Positions 47,613-56,453 of a DNA stretch of 64,000 nucleotides are shown here, one piece after another. Below the pieces are notes generated by a model, which did no database searches, was not told the DNA's origin, and was given only the letters and a program-made list of their open reading frames with translations. The position numbers and the translations under genes were made by a program. Positions within the stretch are counted from its first letter, which is position 1. Each line of letters opens with the position of its first letter. This stretch comes from Geodermatophilaceae bacterium URHA0031 (lineage in GTDB: Bacteria; Actinomycetota; Actinomycetes; Mycobacteriales; Geodermatophilaceae). The DNA lies in NCBI GenBank assembly GCA_000620205.1, contig JHVP01000010.1, positions 62,001-126,000 of the forward strand, written 5' to 3'.

Positions 47613-49214
47613 ATGAGCACGGTCGACGGCGTGGAGATCACCGGTCCGATGGGTCCGCGGTTCGACGAGATCCTGACCCCTCAGGCGCTCGAGCTGATCG
47701 CCCGGCTGCACCGGGAGCTCAACGGCCGCCGGCTGGAGCGGCTGCAGGCGCGCACGGAGCGGGTCCAGGCACTCGCCGAGGGCGGCACGCTGGACTTCCT
47801 GCCGGAGACGGCGTCGATCCGTGAGGACGACTCGTGGCGGGTCGCGCCGCCGGCGCCCGGGCTGGTCGACCGCCGGGTCGAGATGACCGGCCCGACCGAC
47901 CGCAAGATGACCATCAACGCGCTCAACTCCGGTGCCAGGTGCTGGCTGGCCGACCAGGAGGACGCGAACTCCCCGCTGTGGGAGAACGTCGTCAACGGCC
48001 CGCTGAACCTGATGGACTCCATCGACGGGACGCTGGAGTTCACCAGCCCGGAGGGCAAGGAGTACCGCGTCCGCGACGACGTGGAGCTGCCCACGATCAT
48101 CGTGCGGCCGCGCGGCTGGCACCTGCCGGAGAAGCACATCACGGTCGACGGCGAGCAGGCCTCCGGCAGCCTGGTGGACTTCGCCCTCTACCTGGTCGCC
48201 TGCGGGCGCAAGCAGGTCGACCGCGGCCAGGGGCCCTACTTCTACCTGCCGAAGATGGAGAGCCACCTCGAGGCGCGGCTGTGGAACGACGCCTTCGTCA
48301 TCGGCCAGGAGCACGTCGGCATCCCGCGCGGCACCATCCGGGCCACCTGCCTGATCGAGACCTACCCCGGGGCGTTCGAGATGGAGGAGATCCTCTACGA
48401 GCTCCGCGAGCACTCCTCCGGTCTGAACGCCGGCCGCTGGGACTACCTGTTCAGCGTCATCAAGACCTTCCGCACCCGCGGCGCGGACTTCACGCTGCCG
48501 GACCGGAACTCGATCACGATGACCGTGCCGTTCATGCGCGCCTACACCGAACTGCTGGTGCGCACCTGCCACAAGCGCGGCGCGCACGCGATGGGCGGCA
48601 TGTCGGCGTTCATCCCGAGCAAGGACCCGGCGAAGAACGAGTTCGCGTACAACAAGATCACCGAGGACAAGACCCGGGAGGCCAACGACGGCTTCGACGG
48701 CTCCTGGGTGGCCCACCCCGGCATGGTGCAGACGGCGATGGACGCCTTCGACAAGGTGCTCGGTGACCGGCCGAACCAGCTGGACAAGCTGCGCGAGGAC
48801 GTGCACGTCACCGCTGCGGACCTGCTCAACGTCAAGGCCACCCCGGGCGAGGTGACCGAGGCGGGCCTGCGGGCCAACGTCAGCGTGGGCATCCAGTACG
48901 TGGAGTCCTGGCTGCGCGGCTCCGGTGCCGCCGGCATCAACGGCCTGATGGAGGACGCCGCCACCGCGGAGATCAGCCGCAGCCAGGTGTGGCAGTGGCT
49001 GCACAACGGGGTGACGCTGGCCGACGGCCAGCCGGTCACCACCGAGCTGGTGCAGCGGGTGATCGAGGAGGAGATGGCCGCCATCGCCGAGGCCCGGGGA
49101 GATGCGTTCTCCTCAGGCCGGTGGGACGATGCCCGCGCGCTGTTCACCGAGATGGCCCTGGGGGACGAGTACAACGACTTCCTCACCGTCCCGGCCTACG
49201 AGCGCATGCCCTGA
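47613..49214 (+). CDS. aceB: Malate synthase A
   Basis: A 533-residue enzyme condensing glyoxylate and acetyl-CoA to malate. NALNSGARCWLADQEDANSP, PRGWHLPEKH, PKMESHLEARLWNDAF, GTIRATCLIETYPGAFEM, and MGGMSAFIPSKD are typical of the A-type (the G-type is longer and different). ATG 47613, SigA promoter about 100 nt upstream. Divergent from the IclR gene and upstream of glcDEF, giving a route from glycolate via glyoxylate to malate. No isocitrate lyase is in the window. Confidence 0.95.
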   Translation: MSTVDGVEITGPMGPRFDEILTPQALELIARLHRELNGRRLERLQARTERVQALAEGGTLDFLPETASIREDDSWRVAPPAPGLVDRRVEMTGPTDRKMTINALNSGARCWLADQEDANSPLWENVVNGPLNLMDSIDGTLEFTSPEGKEYRVRDDVELPTIIVRPRGWHLPEKHITVDGEQASGSLVDFALYLVACGRKQVDRGQGPYFYLPKMESHLEARLWNDAFVIGQEHVGIPRGTIRATCLIETYPGAFEMEEILYELREHSSGLNAGRWDYLFSVIKTFRTRGADFTLPDRNSITMTVPFMRAYTELLVRTCHKRGAHAMGGMSAFIPSKDPAKNEFAYNKITEDKTREANDGFDGSWVAHPGMVQTAMDAFDKVLGDRPNQLDKLREDVHVTAADLLNVKATPGEVTEAGLRANVSVGIQYVESWLRGSGAAGINGLMEDAATAEISRSQVWQWLHNGVTLADGQPVTTELVQRVIEEEMAAIAEARGDAFSSGRWDDARALFTEMALGDEYNDFLTVPAYERMP

Positions 49215-49222
49215 TCTCCTCC

Positions 49223-49260
49223 CCTGGAGGGGCCATGTTGGCCAACATGGCCCCTCCAGG
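49223..49260. terminator. 38-bp perfect palindrome between aceB and glcD
   Basis: CCTGGAGGGGCCATGTTGG (49223-49241) is followed without any loop by its exact complement (49242-49260). It begins 9 nt after the aceB stop and 42 nt before glcD on the same strand, so it may end or attenuate aceB transcription. Flawless symmetry also suits a protein site. Confidence 0.6.
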
Positions 49261-49301
49261 CGCAGCACCCCTGACAGGTCCGGCAACGAAGGCGGAACCT
49301 C

Positions 49302-50858
49302 ATGAGCGGTACGCACGGCACCGAGACGACGGCCGGCCCGGTACTCGGCGACATCCCGCCCGAGGCGACGGCGGCCACCGGTGAGGCAGGGGACAACGCG
49401 GCCGGTGTCGCCGCGGTGGGCCGGGTCGCCCGCGCCCTGATGCCCACCACCGGCGTCATCTCCGACCCCACCGAGCTGCGCACCTACGAGTGCGACGGCC
49501 TCGCCCACTACCGGGTCACGCCCGCGCTGGTGGTGCTGCCGGAGACCACGGAGCAGCTGGCGGCCGTGGTCCGGGCCTGCGCCGAGCACGGCGTCCCCTT
49601 CGTCGCCCGCGGGTCGGGGACCGGGCTGTCCGGCGGCGCGCTGCCGCGGGCGGACGGCGTCCTGATCGTCACCTCACGGATGCGCACCATCCGCGAGGTG
49701 CGCCGCGCCGACCAGCGCGCGGTCCTCGAGCCCGGCGTCATCAACCTCGACGTCACCCGGGCGGCGACCGGCGAGGGCTACTACTACGCGCCGGACCCCA
49801 GCAGCCAGCAGATCTGCTCGATCGGCGGGAACCTGGCGGAGAACTCCGGCGGCGCGCACTGCCTCAAGTACGGCTTCACCAGCAACCACGTCCTGGGCGC
49901 GGAACTGGTCACCCCGCAGGGCGACGTCGTGCAGCTCGGCGGGCTGGCGCCGGACGCCCCCGGCTACGACCTGCTGGGCACCGTCGTCGGCTCGGAGGGC
50001 ACCCTGGGCATCGCGACGACCGCCACGGTCCGGGTGGTCCGGTTGCCCGAGGAGGTGCGCACCCTGCTGGTGGGCTTCCGGTCCACCGACGACGCGGGCG
50101 CGGCCACCTCGGCGATCATCGGCAGCGGCGTGCTCCCGGCGGCGATCGAGATGATGGACGCCCTGGCGATCGAGGCCGCCGAGGCCGCCGTGCACTGCAA
50201 CTACCCCGACGGCGCCGGCGCGGTGCTGGTGATCGAGCTCGACGGCCCGTCGGCCGAGGTGCAGCACGAGTACGACGTCGTCGAGCGGCTCTGCCAGGAG
50301 CACGGCTCGTTCGAGCTGCGGCTGGCCATCGACGCGACCGAGCGGGCGCTGATCTGGAAGGGCCGGAAGTCCGCGTTCGCCGCGGTCGGCCGGATCAGCC
50401 CCGACTACATCGTCCAGGACGGGGTCATCCCGCGGACGGCGCTGCCGGAGGTGCTGCGCGCGATCGCCGACCTGTCGTCGTCCTCGGGGGTGCGGGTGGC
50501 CAACGTCTTCCACGCCGGCGACGGCAACCTGCACCCCCTCGTGCTCTTCGACGACGCGAAGCCCGGGGCCGGCGAGGCCGCCGAGCAGGTCAGCGGCGCG
50601 ATCCTGGACCTCTGCATCAGCCACGGCGGGGCCATCACCGGCGAGCACGGGGTCGGGGTGGACAAGGCCGCCTACATGCCGAAGATGTTCACCGACGACG
50701 ACCTGGACACCATGCAGCTGGTGCGCTGCGCCTTCGACCCGGGCGGCATCGCCAACCCGGGCAAGGTGTTCCCCACCCCGCGCCTGTGCGGCGAGGTGCC
50801 GGGCAAGCGGAAGCACGCCCACCCCCTCGTCGAGGCCGGCCTGGCGGACGCGTTCTGA
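49302..50858 (+). CDS. glcD: Glycolate oxidase FAD subunit GlcD
   Basis: A 518-residue FAD subunit oxidising glycolate to glyoxylate. PFVARGSGTGLSGGA, GGNLAENSGGAHCLKYG, GTVVGSEGTLGIA, HAGDGNLHPLVLFD and GEHGVGVDK are diagnostic. The N-terminal about 35 residues are a Gly/Ala/Thr-rich extension. The stop overlaps the glcE start (TGATG). No obvious promoter lies between aceB and glcD, so it may be read from aceB through the palindrome. Confidence 0.94.
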   Translation: MSGTHGTETTAGPVLGDIPPEATAATGEAGDNAAGVAAVGRVARALMPTTGVISDPTELRTYECDGLAHYRVTPALVVLPETTEQLAAVVRACAEHGVPFVARGSGTGLSGGALPRADGVLIVTSRMRTIREVRRADQRAVLEPGVINLDVTRAATGEGYYYAPDPSSQQICSIGGNLAENSGGAHCLKYGFTSNHVLGAELVTPQGDVVQLGGLAPDAPGYDLLGTVVGSEGTLGIATTATVRVVRLPEEVRTLLVGFRSTDDAGAATSAIIGSGVLPAAIEMMDALAIEAAEAAVHCNYPDGAGAVLVIELDGPSAEVQHEYDVVERLCQEHGSFELRLAIDATERALIWKGRKSAFAAVGRISPDYIVQDGVIPRTALPEVLRAIADLSSSSGVRVANVFHAGDGNLHPLVLFDDAKPGAGEAAEQVSGAILDLCISHGGAITGEHGVGVDKAAYMPKMFTDDDLDTMQLVRCAFDPGGIANPGKVFPTPRLCGEVPGKRKHAHPLVEAGLADAF

Positions 50859-52126
50859 TGACCACGGTCAGCCTCGACGCGGCGCGCACCGCGCTGTCCT
50901 CCGCGTGCGGCGACGTCACCGACGCCGGCCCGGCCGACGCCGTCGACGGGGTGCCCGCCACGCTGGTCGCCCGGCCGGGCTCGACCGCCGAGACCGCGGC
51001 CGTGCTGCAGGCGGCGGCCGGCCACGGGCTCACCGTCGTCCCCCGGGGGCGCGGGACGAAGCTGTCGTGGGGCCGGCCGCCCGAGCGCGCCGACCTGGTC
51101 CTGGACACCAGCCGGATGTCCGCCGTCCTGGACCACGCCGCCGGTGACCTGATCGTGCACACCCAGGCCGGCACGCTGCTCGCCGACGTCCAGGCGACCG
51201 TCGGCTCGGCGGGGCAACGGCTCTCCCTGGACGAGGCCGTCCCCGGGTCCTCGATCGGCGGTGCCCTGGCGACCAACACCAGCGGCCCCGGCCGCCTGGT
51301 CGTCGGGACCGCGCGCGACCTGCTGCTCGGGGTCACCCTCGTCCGCGCCGACGGCGTGATCGCCAAGGCCGGCGGGCGGGTGGTCAAGAACGTCGCCGGC
51401 TACGACCTGGGCAAGCTGGTCATCGGCTCGTTCGGCACCCTCGCGGTGATCACCGACGCGGTCTTCCGGCTGCACCCCCTGCCGGCGGCCGAGCGGTTCG
51501 TCACGGTGCCCTTCGGCACGGCCGAGGACGCCGCGGCGCTGGTCCAGACGATGGTGCACGCCCAGGTGGTGCCCGCGGCGGTCGAGGTCGAGTGGCGCGT
51601 CGACGGCGCCGGGACCGTCGGCGTCCTGCTCGGCGGCACCCCCACCGGCGTCGAGGCCCGGACGGCGGCCACGCTGCAGCTGCTCGGGGCCGGCGCCGAG
51701 GCGGCCGAGACGCCACCACCGGGCTGGGGCGTGCTGCCCTGGCGGGACGACGCCGACCTGCCGGAGGTCGGGCTGAAGCTCACCTGCGCGCTGTCCGGCC
51801 TCGCGCCGGTGCTGGACACCGCCCGCCGGGCCGCCGCCGACGTGGGCGTGCCGCTGACGCTGCGGGGGTCCGGCGGCGCCGGGGTGCTGTACGGCGCGCT
51901 GGCCGCCGACGCCCCGGTCGACGCGGTCGCCGCCGTGGTCGAGCGCACCCGCACCGCGTGCACCGCGCACGGCGGCTCGCTGGTGGTGCTCGAGGCGCCG
52001 GCCGCGGTGCAGGCGGCCGTGGACACCTGGGGCCCGGTGCCGGCCATCGACCTGATGCGCCGGGTCAAGGAGCAGTTCGACCCGGAGCGCCGCCTGGCGC
52101 CCGGCCGCTTCGTCGGAGGCATCTGA
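50858..52126 (+). CDS. glcE: Glycolate oxidase subunit GlcE
   Basis: A 422-residue second FAD-binding subunit. VVPRGRGTKLSWG, SIGGALATNTSGPGR and KNVAGYDLGKLVIGSFGTLAVI are typical. The C-terminus ends VKEQFDPERRLAPGRFVGGI. It shares one base with the glcD stop and one with the glcF start (TGATG junctions), so the three are tightly coupled. Confidence 0.93.
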   Translation: MTTVSLDAARTALSSACGDVTDAGPADAVDGVPATLVARPGSTAETAAVLQAAAGHGLTVVPRGRGTKLSWGRPPERADLVLDTSRMSAVLDHAAGDLIVHTQAGTLLADVQATVGSAGQRLSLDEAVPGSSIGGALATNTSGPGRLVVGTARDLLLGVTLVRADGVIAKAGGRVVKNVAGYDLGKLVIGSFGTLAVITDAVFRLHPLPAAERFVTVPFGTAEDAAALVQTMVHAQVVPAAVEVEWRVDGAGTVGVLLGGTPTGVEARTAATLQLLGAGAEAAETPPPGWGVLPWRDDADLPEVGLKLTCALSGLAPVLDTARRAAADVGVPLTLRGSGGAGVLYGALAADAPVDAVAAVVERTRTACTAHGGSLVVLEAPAAVQAAVDTWGPVPAIDLMRRVKEQFDPERRLAPGRFVGGI

Positions 52127-53529
52127 TGGGACAGCCCACCACCGTCCAGGCCGAGGGCCCGCAGGACGACCCGCGCACCGCCGGGGTCCGGGCGGGCGGC
52201 CCGGTGCCGGTCGGCACGCCGACCGTGCGACCGGCGTTCGACGACGAGCACCCGCCCTCGGCCGAGCTGATCAGCGACTGCGTGCACTGCGGCTTCTGCC
52301 TGCCGACCTGCCCCACCTACACGCTGTGGGGGGAGGAGATGGACTCCCCGCGCGGCCGGATCGACCTGATGAAGGCCGGCCTGCAGGGCGCACCGATGAC
52401 CGACACGATGGTCCAGCACTTCGACGCGTGCCTGGGCTGCATGGCCTGCGTCACCGCCTGCCCCTCCGGCGTCCAGTACGACAAGCTCATCGAGGCGACC
52501 CGGGTGCAGGTCGAGCGGCACCACACCCGCAGCCCCGGGGACCGGGCGATGCGCGCGGCGATCTTCGCGCTGTTCCCCTACAAGCGGCGGCTGCGGGCGC
52601 TGCGCGGGCCGCTGCGGGCCTACCAGGCCAGCGGGCTGCCGAAGGTGGTCCGCACCAGCGGGCTGCTGGACCGGCTGGCGCCCAAGCTGGCCGCGATGGA
52701 GGGGCTCGCCCCGGTCCTGGAGAAGCGGGAGAAGCTGCCGTCCCGGGTCCCCGCGGTCGGCGAGCGCCGGGCGGTGGTCGGGATGCTCACCGGCTGCGTG
52801 CAGGGCGAGTTCTTCCCGGGCGTCAACGCCGCGACCGCCCGGGTGCTCGCCGCCGAGGGCTGCGACGTGGTCATCCCCCGTGCGCAGGGCTGCTGCGGGG
52901 CGCTGTCGGTGCACAACGGCCGGCAGGAGGAGGCCGAGCGGTTCGCCCGGGCGACGATCGACGCGTTCGAGGCCGCCGGGGTGCAGACCGTCGTGGTCAA
53001 CGCCGCGGGCTGCGGGTCGAGCATGAAGGAGTACGCCGAGGTGCTCGCCGACGACCCGGCCTACGCCGAGCGGGCGAGGACCTTCGCCGCGTCGGTGCGG
53101 GACGTCTCGGAGCTGCTCGCCGAGCTCGGCACCGTCGCCGAGCGGCATCCGCTGGAGGTCACCGTCGCCTACCACGACGCCTGCCACCTCGGGCACGCCC
53201 AGGGCATCCGGCAGCAGCCCCGCGCGCTGCTGCGCGAGATCCCGGGCCTGCAGCTGCGGGAGATCCCGGAGGCCGAGATCTGCTGCGGGTCGGCGGGCAT
53301 CTGGAACGTGCTCAACCCGGAGCCGGCCCGGGAGCTCGGCGACCGCAAGGCCCGCAACATCGCCTCCACCGGCGCCGAGCTGCTGGTGACGGCGAACCCC
53401 GGCTGCCTGATGCAGGTGTCCTCCTCGCTGGAGCGGCAGGGCACCCGGATCGGGCTGGCGCACACCATCGAGGTCCTCGACGCCTCCATCCGCGGGCTGC
53501 CGGTGAGCACCCTGGGCCCGCAGCGCTAG
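52126..53529 (+). CDS. glcF: Glycolate oxidase Fe-S subunit GlcF
   Basis: A 467-residue Fe-S subunit that takes electrons from GlcDE to the membrane chain. Two 4Fe-4S motifs, CVHCGFCLPTCP near residue 52 and CLGCMACVTACP near 103, are followed by two CCG domains with QGCCGALSVHNGR near 255 and EICCGSAGIWN near 385. The first about 35 residues are a low-complexity extension. ATG overlaps the glcE stop. Confidence 0.94.
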   Translation: MGQPTTVQAEGPQDDPRTAGVRAGGPVPVGTPTVRPAFDDEHPPSAELISDCVHCGFCLPTCPTYTLWGEEMDSPRGRIDLMKAGLQGAPMTDTMVQHFDACLGCMACVTACPSGVQYDKLIEATRVQVERHHTRSPGDRAMRAAIFALFPYKRRLRALRGPLRAYQASGLPKVVRTSGLLDRLAPKLAAMEGLAPVLEKREKLPSRVPAVGERRAVVGMLTGCVQGEFFPGVNAATARVLAAEGCDVVIPRAQGCCGALSVHNGRQEEAERFARATIDAFEAAGVQTVVVNAAGCGSSMKEYAEVLADDPAYAERARTFAASVRDVSELLAELGTVAERHPLEVTVAYHDACHLGHAQGIRQQPRALLREIPGLQLREIPEAEICCGSAGIWNVLNPEPARELGDRKARNIASTGAELLVTANPGCLMQVSSSLERQGTRIGLAHTIEVLDASIRGLPVSTLGPQR

Positions 53530-53533
53530 ACGA

Positions 53534-53572
53534 CGGCCCGGCGGAGGGCCGGCCAGGTCACCGTCCGGTGAC
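53534..53572 (+). terminator. Double hairpin after glcF
   Basis: CGGCCC-N6-GGGCCG (53534-53551) and GTCACCG-TC-CGGTGAC (53557-53572), both exact, start 5 bp after the glcF stop. Confidence 0.6.
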
Positions 53573-53578
53573 GACGGA

Positions 53579-53607
53579 TTGCACGGCCGGACCTGTTCCG
53601 CCAGTCT
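53579..53607 (+). promoter_or_regulatory. Candidate SigA promoter of the lactate/glycolate permease gene
   Basis: TTGCAC (53579-53584), 17 nt, CAGTCT (53602-53607). The spacer contains TTCCGC, half of the motif seen at aceB and the carrier. Weak -10. Confidence 0.4.
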
Positions 53608-53646
53608 CTGCCCACGCAACACCCCCGCTCACAACGAGGTGAGACC

Positions 53647-55413
53647 GTGTTCGAACAGGTTCTGGACCCCGTCGGTGGTTCGCTGGGCCTCAGTGCCCTC
53701 TGCGCGCTGCTGCCCCTGCTGACGCTCTTCGTGCTGCTCGGCGTCCTGCGCATGAAGGCCTGGCAGGCCGGCCTCATCGCGCTGGCGGTGTCGATCGTCG
53801 TCGCCGTGGCGGCCTTCGGGATGCCGGTCGGGCAGGCCCTGCTCGGGGCCACCGAGGGCGCCGCCTTCGGCTTCTTCCCGATCATGTGGATCGTCATCAA
53901 CGCGATCTGGGTCTACAACCTGACCGTCGAGACCGGGCACTTCGACGTGCTGCGCCGGTCGTTCGAGAAGGTCAGCCCCGACCTGCGCATCCAGGCGATC
54001 ATCATCGCCTTCTGCTTCGGCGCGCTGCTGGAGGCGCTGGCCGGCTTCGGCACGCCGGTGGCGATCACCGTCGTCATGCTGATGACCCTCGGCTTCACCC
54101 CGATCAAGTCGGCAGCGCTGGCGCTGATCGCCAACACGGCACCGGTCGCCTTCGGCGCGCTCGCCTCCCCGATCGTCGCGCTGGCCACGGTGACCTCGGG
54201 GGCCAGTGACGACCCGCGGCTCAACCTGGACGACCTCGGGGCGATGGTCGGCCGGCAGACGCCGATCCTGGCCGTGATCGTCCCGCTCATCCTCGTCTAC
54301 GTCGCCGACGGCAGGCGCGGGGTGCGGGAGACGTGGGCGCCCGCCCTGGCCGCCGGCCTGAGCTTCGGGATCGCCCAGTTCATCGCCTCGAACTACATCT
54401 CGGTGCCGCTCACCGACATCGTCGCGGCCCTGGTGGCGGCGGCGACCGTCGTGGCCGTGACCCGGGTGACCCACCCGCACCGCGCCGACGCGGTGACCGC
54501 CGGGGTGGGCCGCACCGGCGCGGTGGGCGCCGGTCGCGGTGCTGGTGACGGTGCCGACGGCGCGACCGTCGGGACCGAGCTCGGTGACCGCCCCGGCGGT
54601 CAGCGGGCCCACGACGACCGCTCGCCGGTGGGCAACCGCGGCGACGGCCCGGTGCACGACTCCCGCAGCGACGTGGTCAAGGCCTACGCGCCGTACCTGA
54701 TCATCATCGTGATCTTCTCCATCGCGAACATCTCCGGCGTCAAGGCGGCGCTGGCCGAGGAGCCCTGGACCTACAAGTTCTCCTGGCCCGGCCTGCACGT
54801 CTACGCGCCGGGGGCGAGCGAGCCGATCTCCTTCGCGACGTTCTCCTTCGGCTGGCTGTCCGCGGCAGGCACGCTGCTGATCCTCGCGGGGATCATCACC
54901 GCGTTCGTGCTGCGGGTCCCGCCCGGGCGGGCGCTGGCCGCGCTGGGTCGGACCTACTCCGAGCTGAAGTGGGCCATCCTGACGGTGATGGCCGTCCTCG
55001 GCCTGGCCTACGTCATGAACCTGTCCGGGCAGACCGCCAGCCTGGGTGCCTTCCTGGCCGGGACCGGGGCGTTCTTCGCGTTCCTGTCACCGGTGCTGGG
55101 GTGGATCGGCGTGGGGGTGACCGGTTCGGACACCTCGGCCAACGCGCTGTTCGGCGCGCTCCAGGTGCAGACGGCCGCCCGCGCCGGACTCGACCCGCTC
55201 CTGCTGGCCGCCGCCAACTCCTCCGGTGGCGTGCTCGGCAAGATGATCAGCCCGCAGAACCTGGCCATCGCCGCAGCCGCCGTCGGGATGGCCGGCAAGG
55301 AGGGCGAGCTCTTCCGGAAGGTCTTCGGCTGGAGCATCGTCCTGCTGCTGCTCATGTGCGTGATCGTGGTGCTGCAGTCCACCGCGGTGCTCGGCTGGAT
55401 GATCCCGGGCTGA
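53647..55413 (+). CDS. lctP: L-lactate/glycolate permease (LctP family)
   Basis: A 588-residue inner-membrane symporter for lactate or glycolate. IMWIVINAIWVYNLTVETGHFD, GALLEALAGFGTPVAI and WIGVGVTGSDTSANALFGALQ are signatures, and SGGVLGKMISPQNLAI is near the C-terminus. A hydrophilic Gly/Asp/Arg-rich insert of about 60 residues (about 285-345) interrupts the helices. GTG start. It follows glcDEF, so glycolate is the likely substrate here (the GlcA role), but lactate cannot be excluded. Confidence 0.9.
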   Translation: MFEQVLDPVGGSLGLSALCALLPLLTLFVLLGVLRMKAWQAGLIALAVSIVVAVAAFGMPVGQALLGATEGAAFGFFPIMWIVINAIWVYNLTVETGHFDVLRRSFEKVSPDLRIQAIIIAFCFGALLEALAGFGTPVAITVVMLMTLGFTPIKSAALALIANTAPVAFGALASPIVALATVTSGASDDPRLNLDDLGAMVGRQTPILAVIVPLILVYVADGRRGVRETWAPALAAGLSFGIAQFIASNYISVPLTDIVAALVAAATVVAVTRVTHPHRADAVTAGVGRTGAVGAGRGAGDGADGATVGTELGDRPGGQRAHDDRSPVGNRGDGPVHDSRSDVVKAYAPYLIIIVIFSIANISGVKAALAEEPWTYKFSWPGLHVYAPGASEPISFATFSFGWLSAAGTLLILAGIITAFVLRVPPGRALAALGRTYSELKWAILTVMAVLGLAYVMNLSGQTASLGAFLAGTGAFFAFLSPVLGWIGVGVTGSDTSANALFGALQVQTAARAGLDPLLLAAANSSGGVLGKMISPQNLAIAAAAVGMAGKEGELFRKVFGWSIVLLLLMCVIVVLQSTAVLGWMIPG

Positions 55414-55458
55414 GGAGGGGCCACCCCGCCCCGTGCAGGAGGGCCGGCGGCCAGCCGG

Positions 55459-55986
55459 TCAGGGGCGGGTGCTCTCGGCCTCGCGCTCCTCGCCCAGCCG
55501 GTTCAGCCGGCCGAGCAGCTGGGCGAGGGTGGCGACGTCGGTGGTCTCCCAGCCGGCGAGGTCGGCCTCCCACCGCTCGCGTCGGGCATCGCGCAGCCGG
55601 CTGAGCCGGCGGTGGCCCTCCGGGGAGGTGGAGAGCACCTGGGCGCGCCCGTCGTCGGGGTCGGCGGCCCGGTCGACCAGGCCCAGGGCGACGAGCGAGG
55701 CCACCTGGCGGCTCACCGTGCTCTTGTCGAGCCCGAGCCGGGCCACGACGTCGCTGGCGCGGAGGGGGCCGGCGTCGTCCAGCAGGACGAGCAGCCCGTA
55801 GGCCGCGCCGTCGAGGTCGGCGTGCAGCTGGCCGGCCAGCCGGCCCTGGATGGCCCGCGAGCGGCGCAGCAGCAGGGCGATCTCCCGTTCGAGGACGACG
55901 AACGCCGCGTGGCTGTCCGGCGCGGTGTCCACGAGAGGTCGCTCCACGGAGAGGCGGGGTGCACTGTCGACGGTCACATCGTTCAT
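55459..55986 (-). CDS. MarR family transcriptional regulator
   Basis: A 175-residue winged-helix regulator. GPLRASDVVARLGLDKSTVSRQV and LVDRAADPDDGRAQVLS form the DNA-binding part. ATG 55986 is chosen; the long upstream frame overlaps hspR. It lies 35 bp downstream of hspR on the same strand and could be the last gene of the dnaK operon. It is convergent to the permease gene. Target unknown. Confidence 0.83.
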   Translation of the reverse strand: MNDVTVDSAPRLSVERPLVDTAPDSHAAFVVLEREIALLLRRSRAIQGRLAGQLHADLDGAAYGLLVLLDDAGPLRASDVVARLGLDKSTVSRQVASLVALGLVDRAADPDDGRAQVLSTSPEGHRRLSRLRDARRERWEADLAGWETTDVATLAQLLGRLNRLGEEREAESTRP

Positions 55987-56021
55987 CACGAGCGGTGCGG
56001 CCGCTACGTTCCCGGAGCCGG

Positions 56022-56453
56022 TCACGAATGCCCGCCCGGGCGCCACACCACCAGTGCCGAGCTCGAGGTGCGCGGGACCAGGTCCCGCCGGTAGGCCGCC
56101 GAGACGGCCGACTCGGCCGCGATCCGACGGGTCTCGGACAGCTCGAGCTCGTCGAGCAGCTCCGCGACCCGGCCCTGCAGCGCCTCGACCCGCGACTCGA
56201 GCTCGATGATCCGCTTGATCCCGGCCAGGTTGACGCCGTCCTCCTGGCTCAACCGCTGGACCTCGCGCAGCAGCGCGACGTCGCGCGGGCTGTAGCGCCG
56301 CCCGCCGCCGGCGGTCCGGCCGGGGCTGACCAGCCCGAGCCGGTCGTACTGGCGCAGCGTCTGGGCGTGCATGCCGGCCAGCTCGGCGGCGACGGAGATG
56401 ACGAAGACCGGCGCGTCCTCGGCGAACGCACGCCCCGGCTCGGGGAGGGTCAC
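56022..56453 (-). CDS. hspR: Heat-shock repressor HspR (MerR family)
   Basis: A 143-residue MerR-type repressor that binds HAIR sites and is held by Dna[29 protein letters not shown] is the HspR helix-turn-helix, followed by [29 protein letters not shown] and a coiled-coil ([21 protein letters not shown]). GTG 56453 overlaps the dnaJ stop (GTGA). Its expected targets in this window are dnaK and clpB. Confidence 0.95.
   Translation of the reverse strand: MTLPEPGRAFAEDAPVFVISVAAELAGMHAQTLRQYDRLGLVSPGRTAGGGRRYSPRDVALLREVQRLSQEDGVNLAGIKRIIELESRVEALQGRVAELLDELELSETRRIAAESAVSAAYRRDLVPRTSSSALVVWRPGGHS

Noticed and set aside
49302-52126. 878-codon plus-strand frame joining glcD and glcE
   Set aside because: The real glcD lies in another frame; only the glcE part of this frame, from 50858, is coding.
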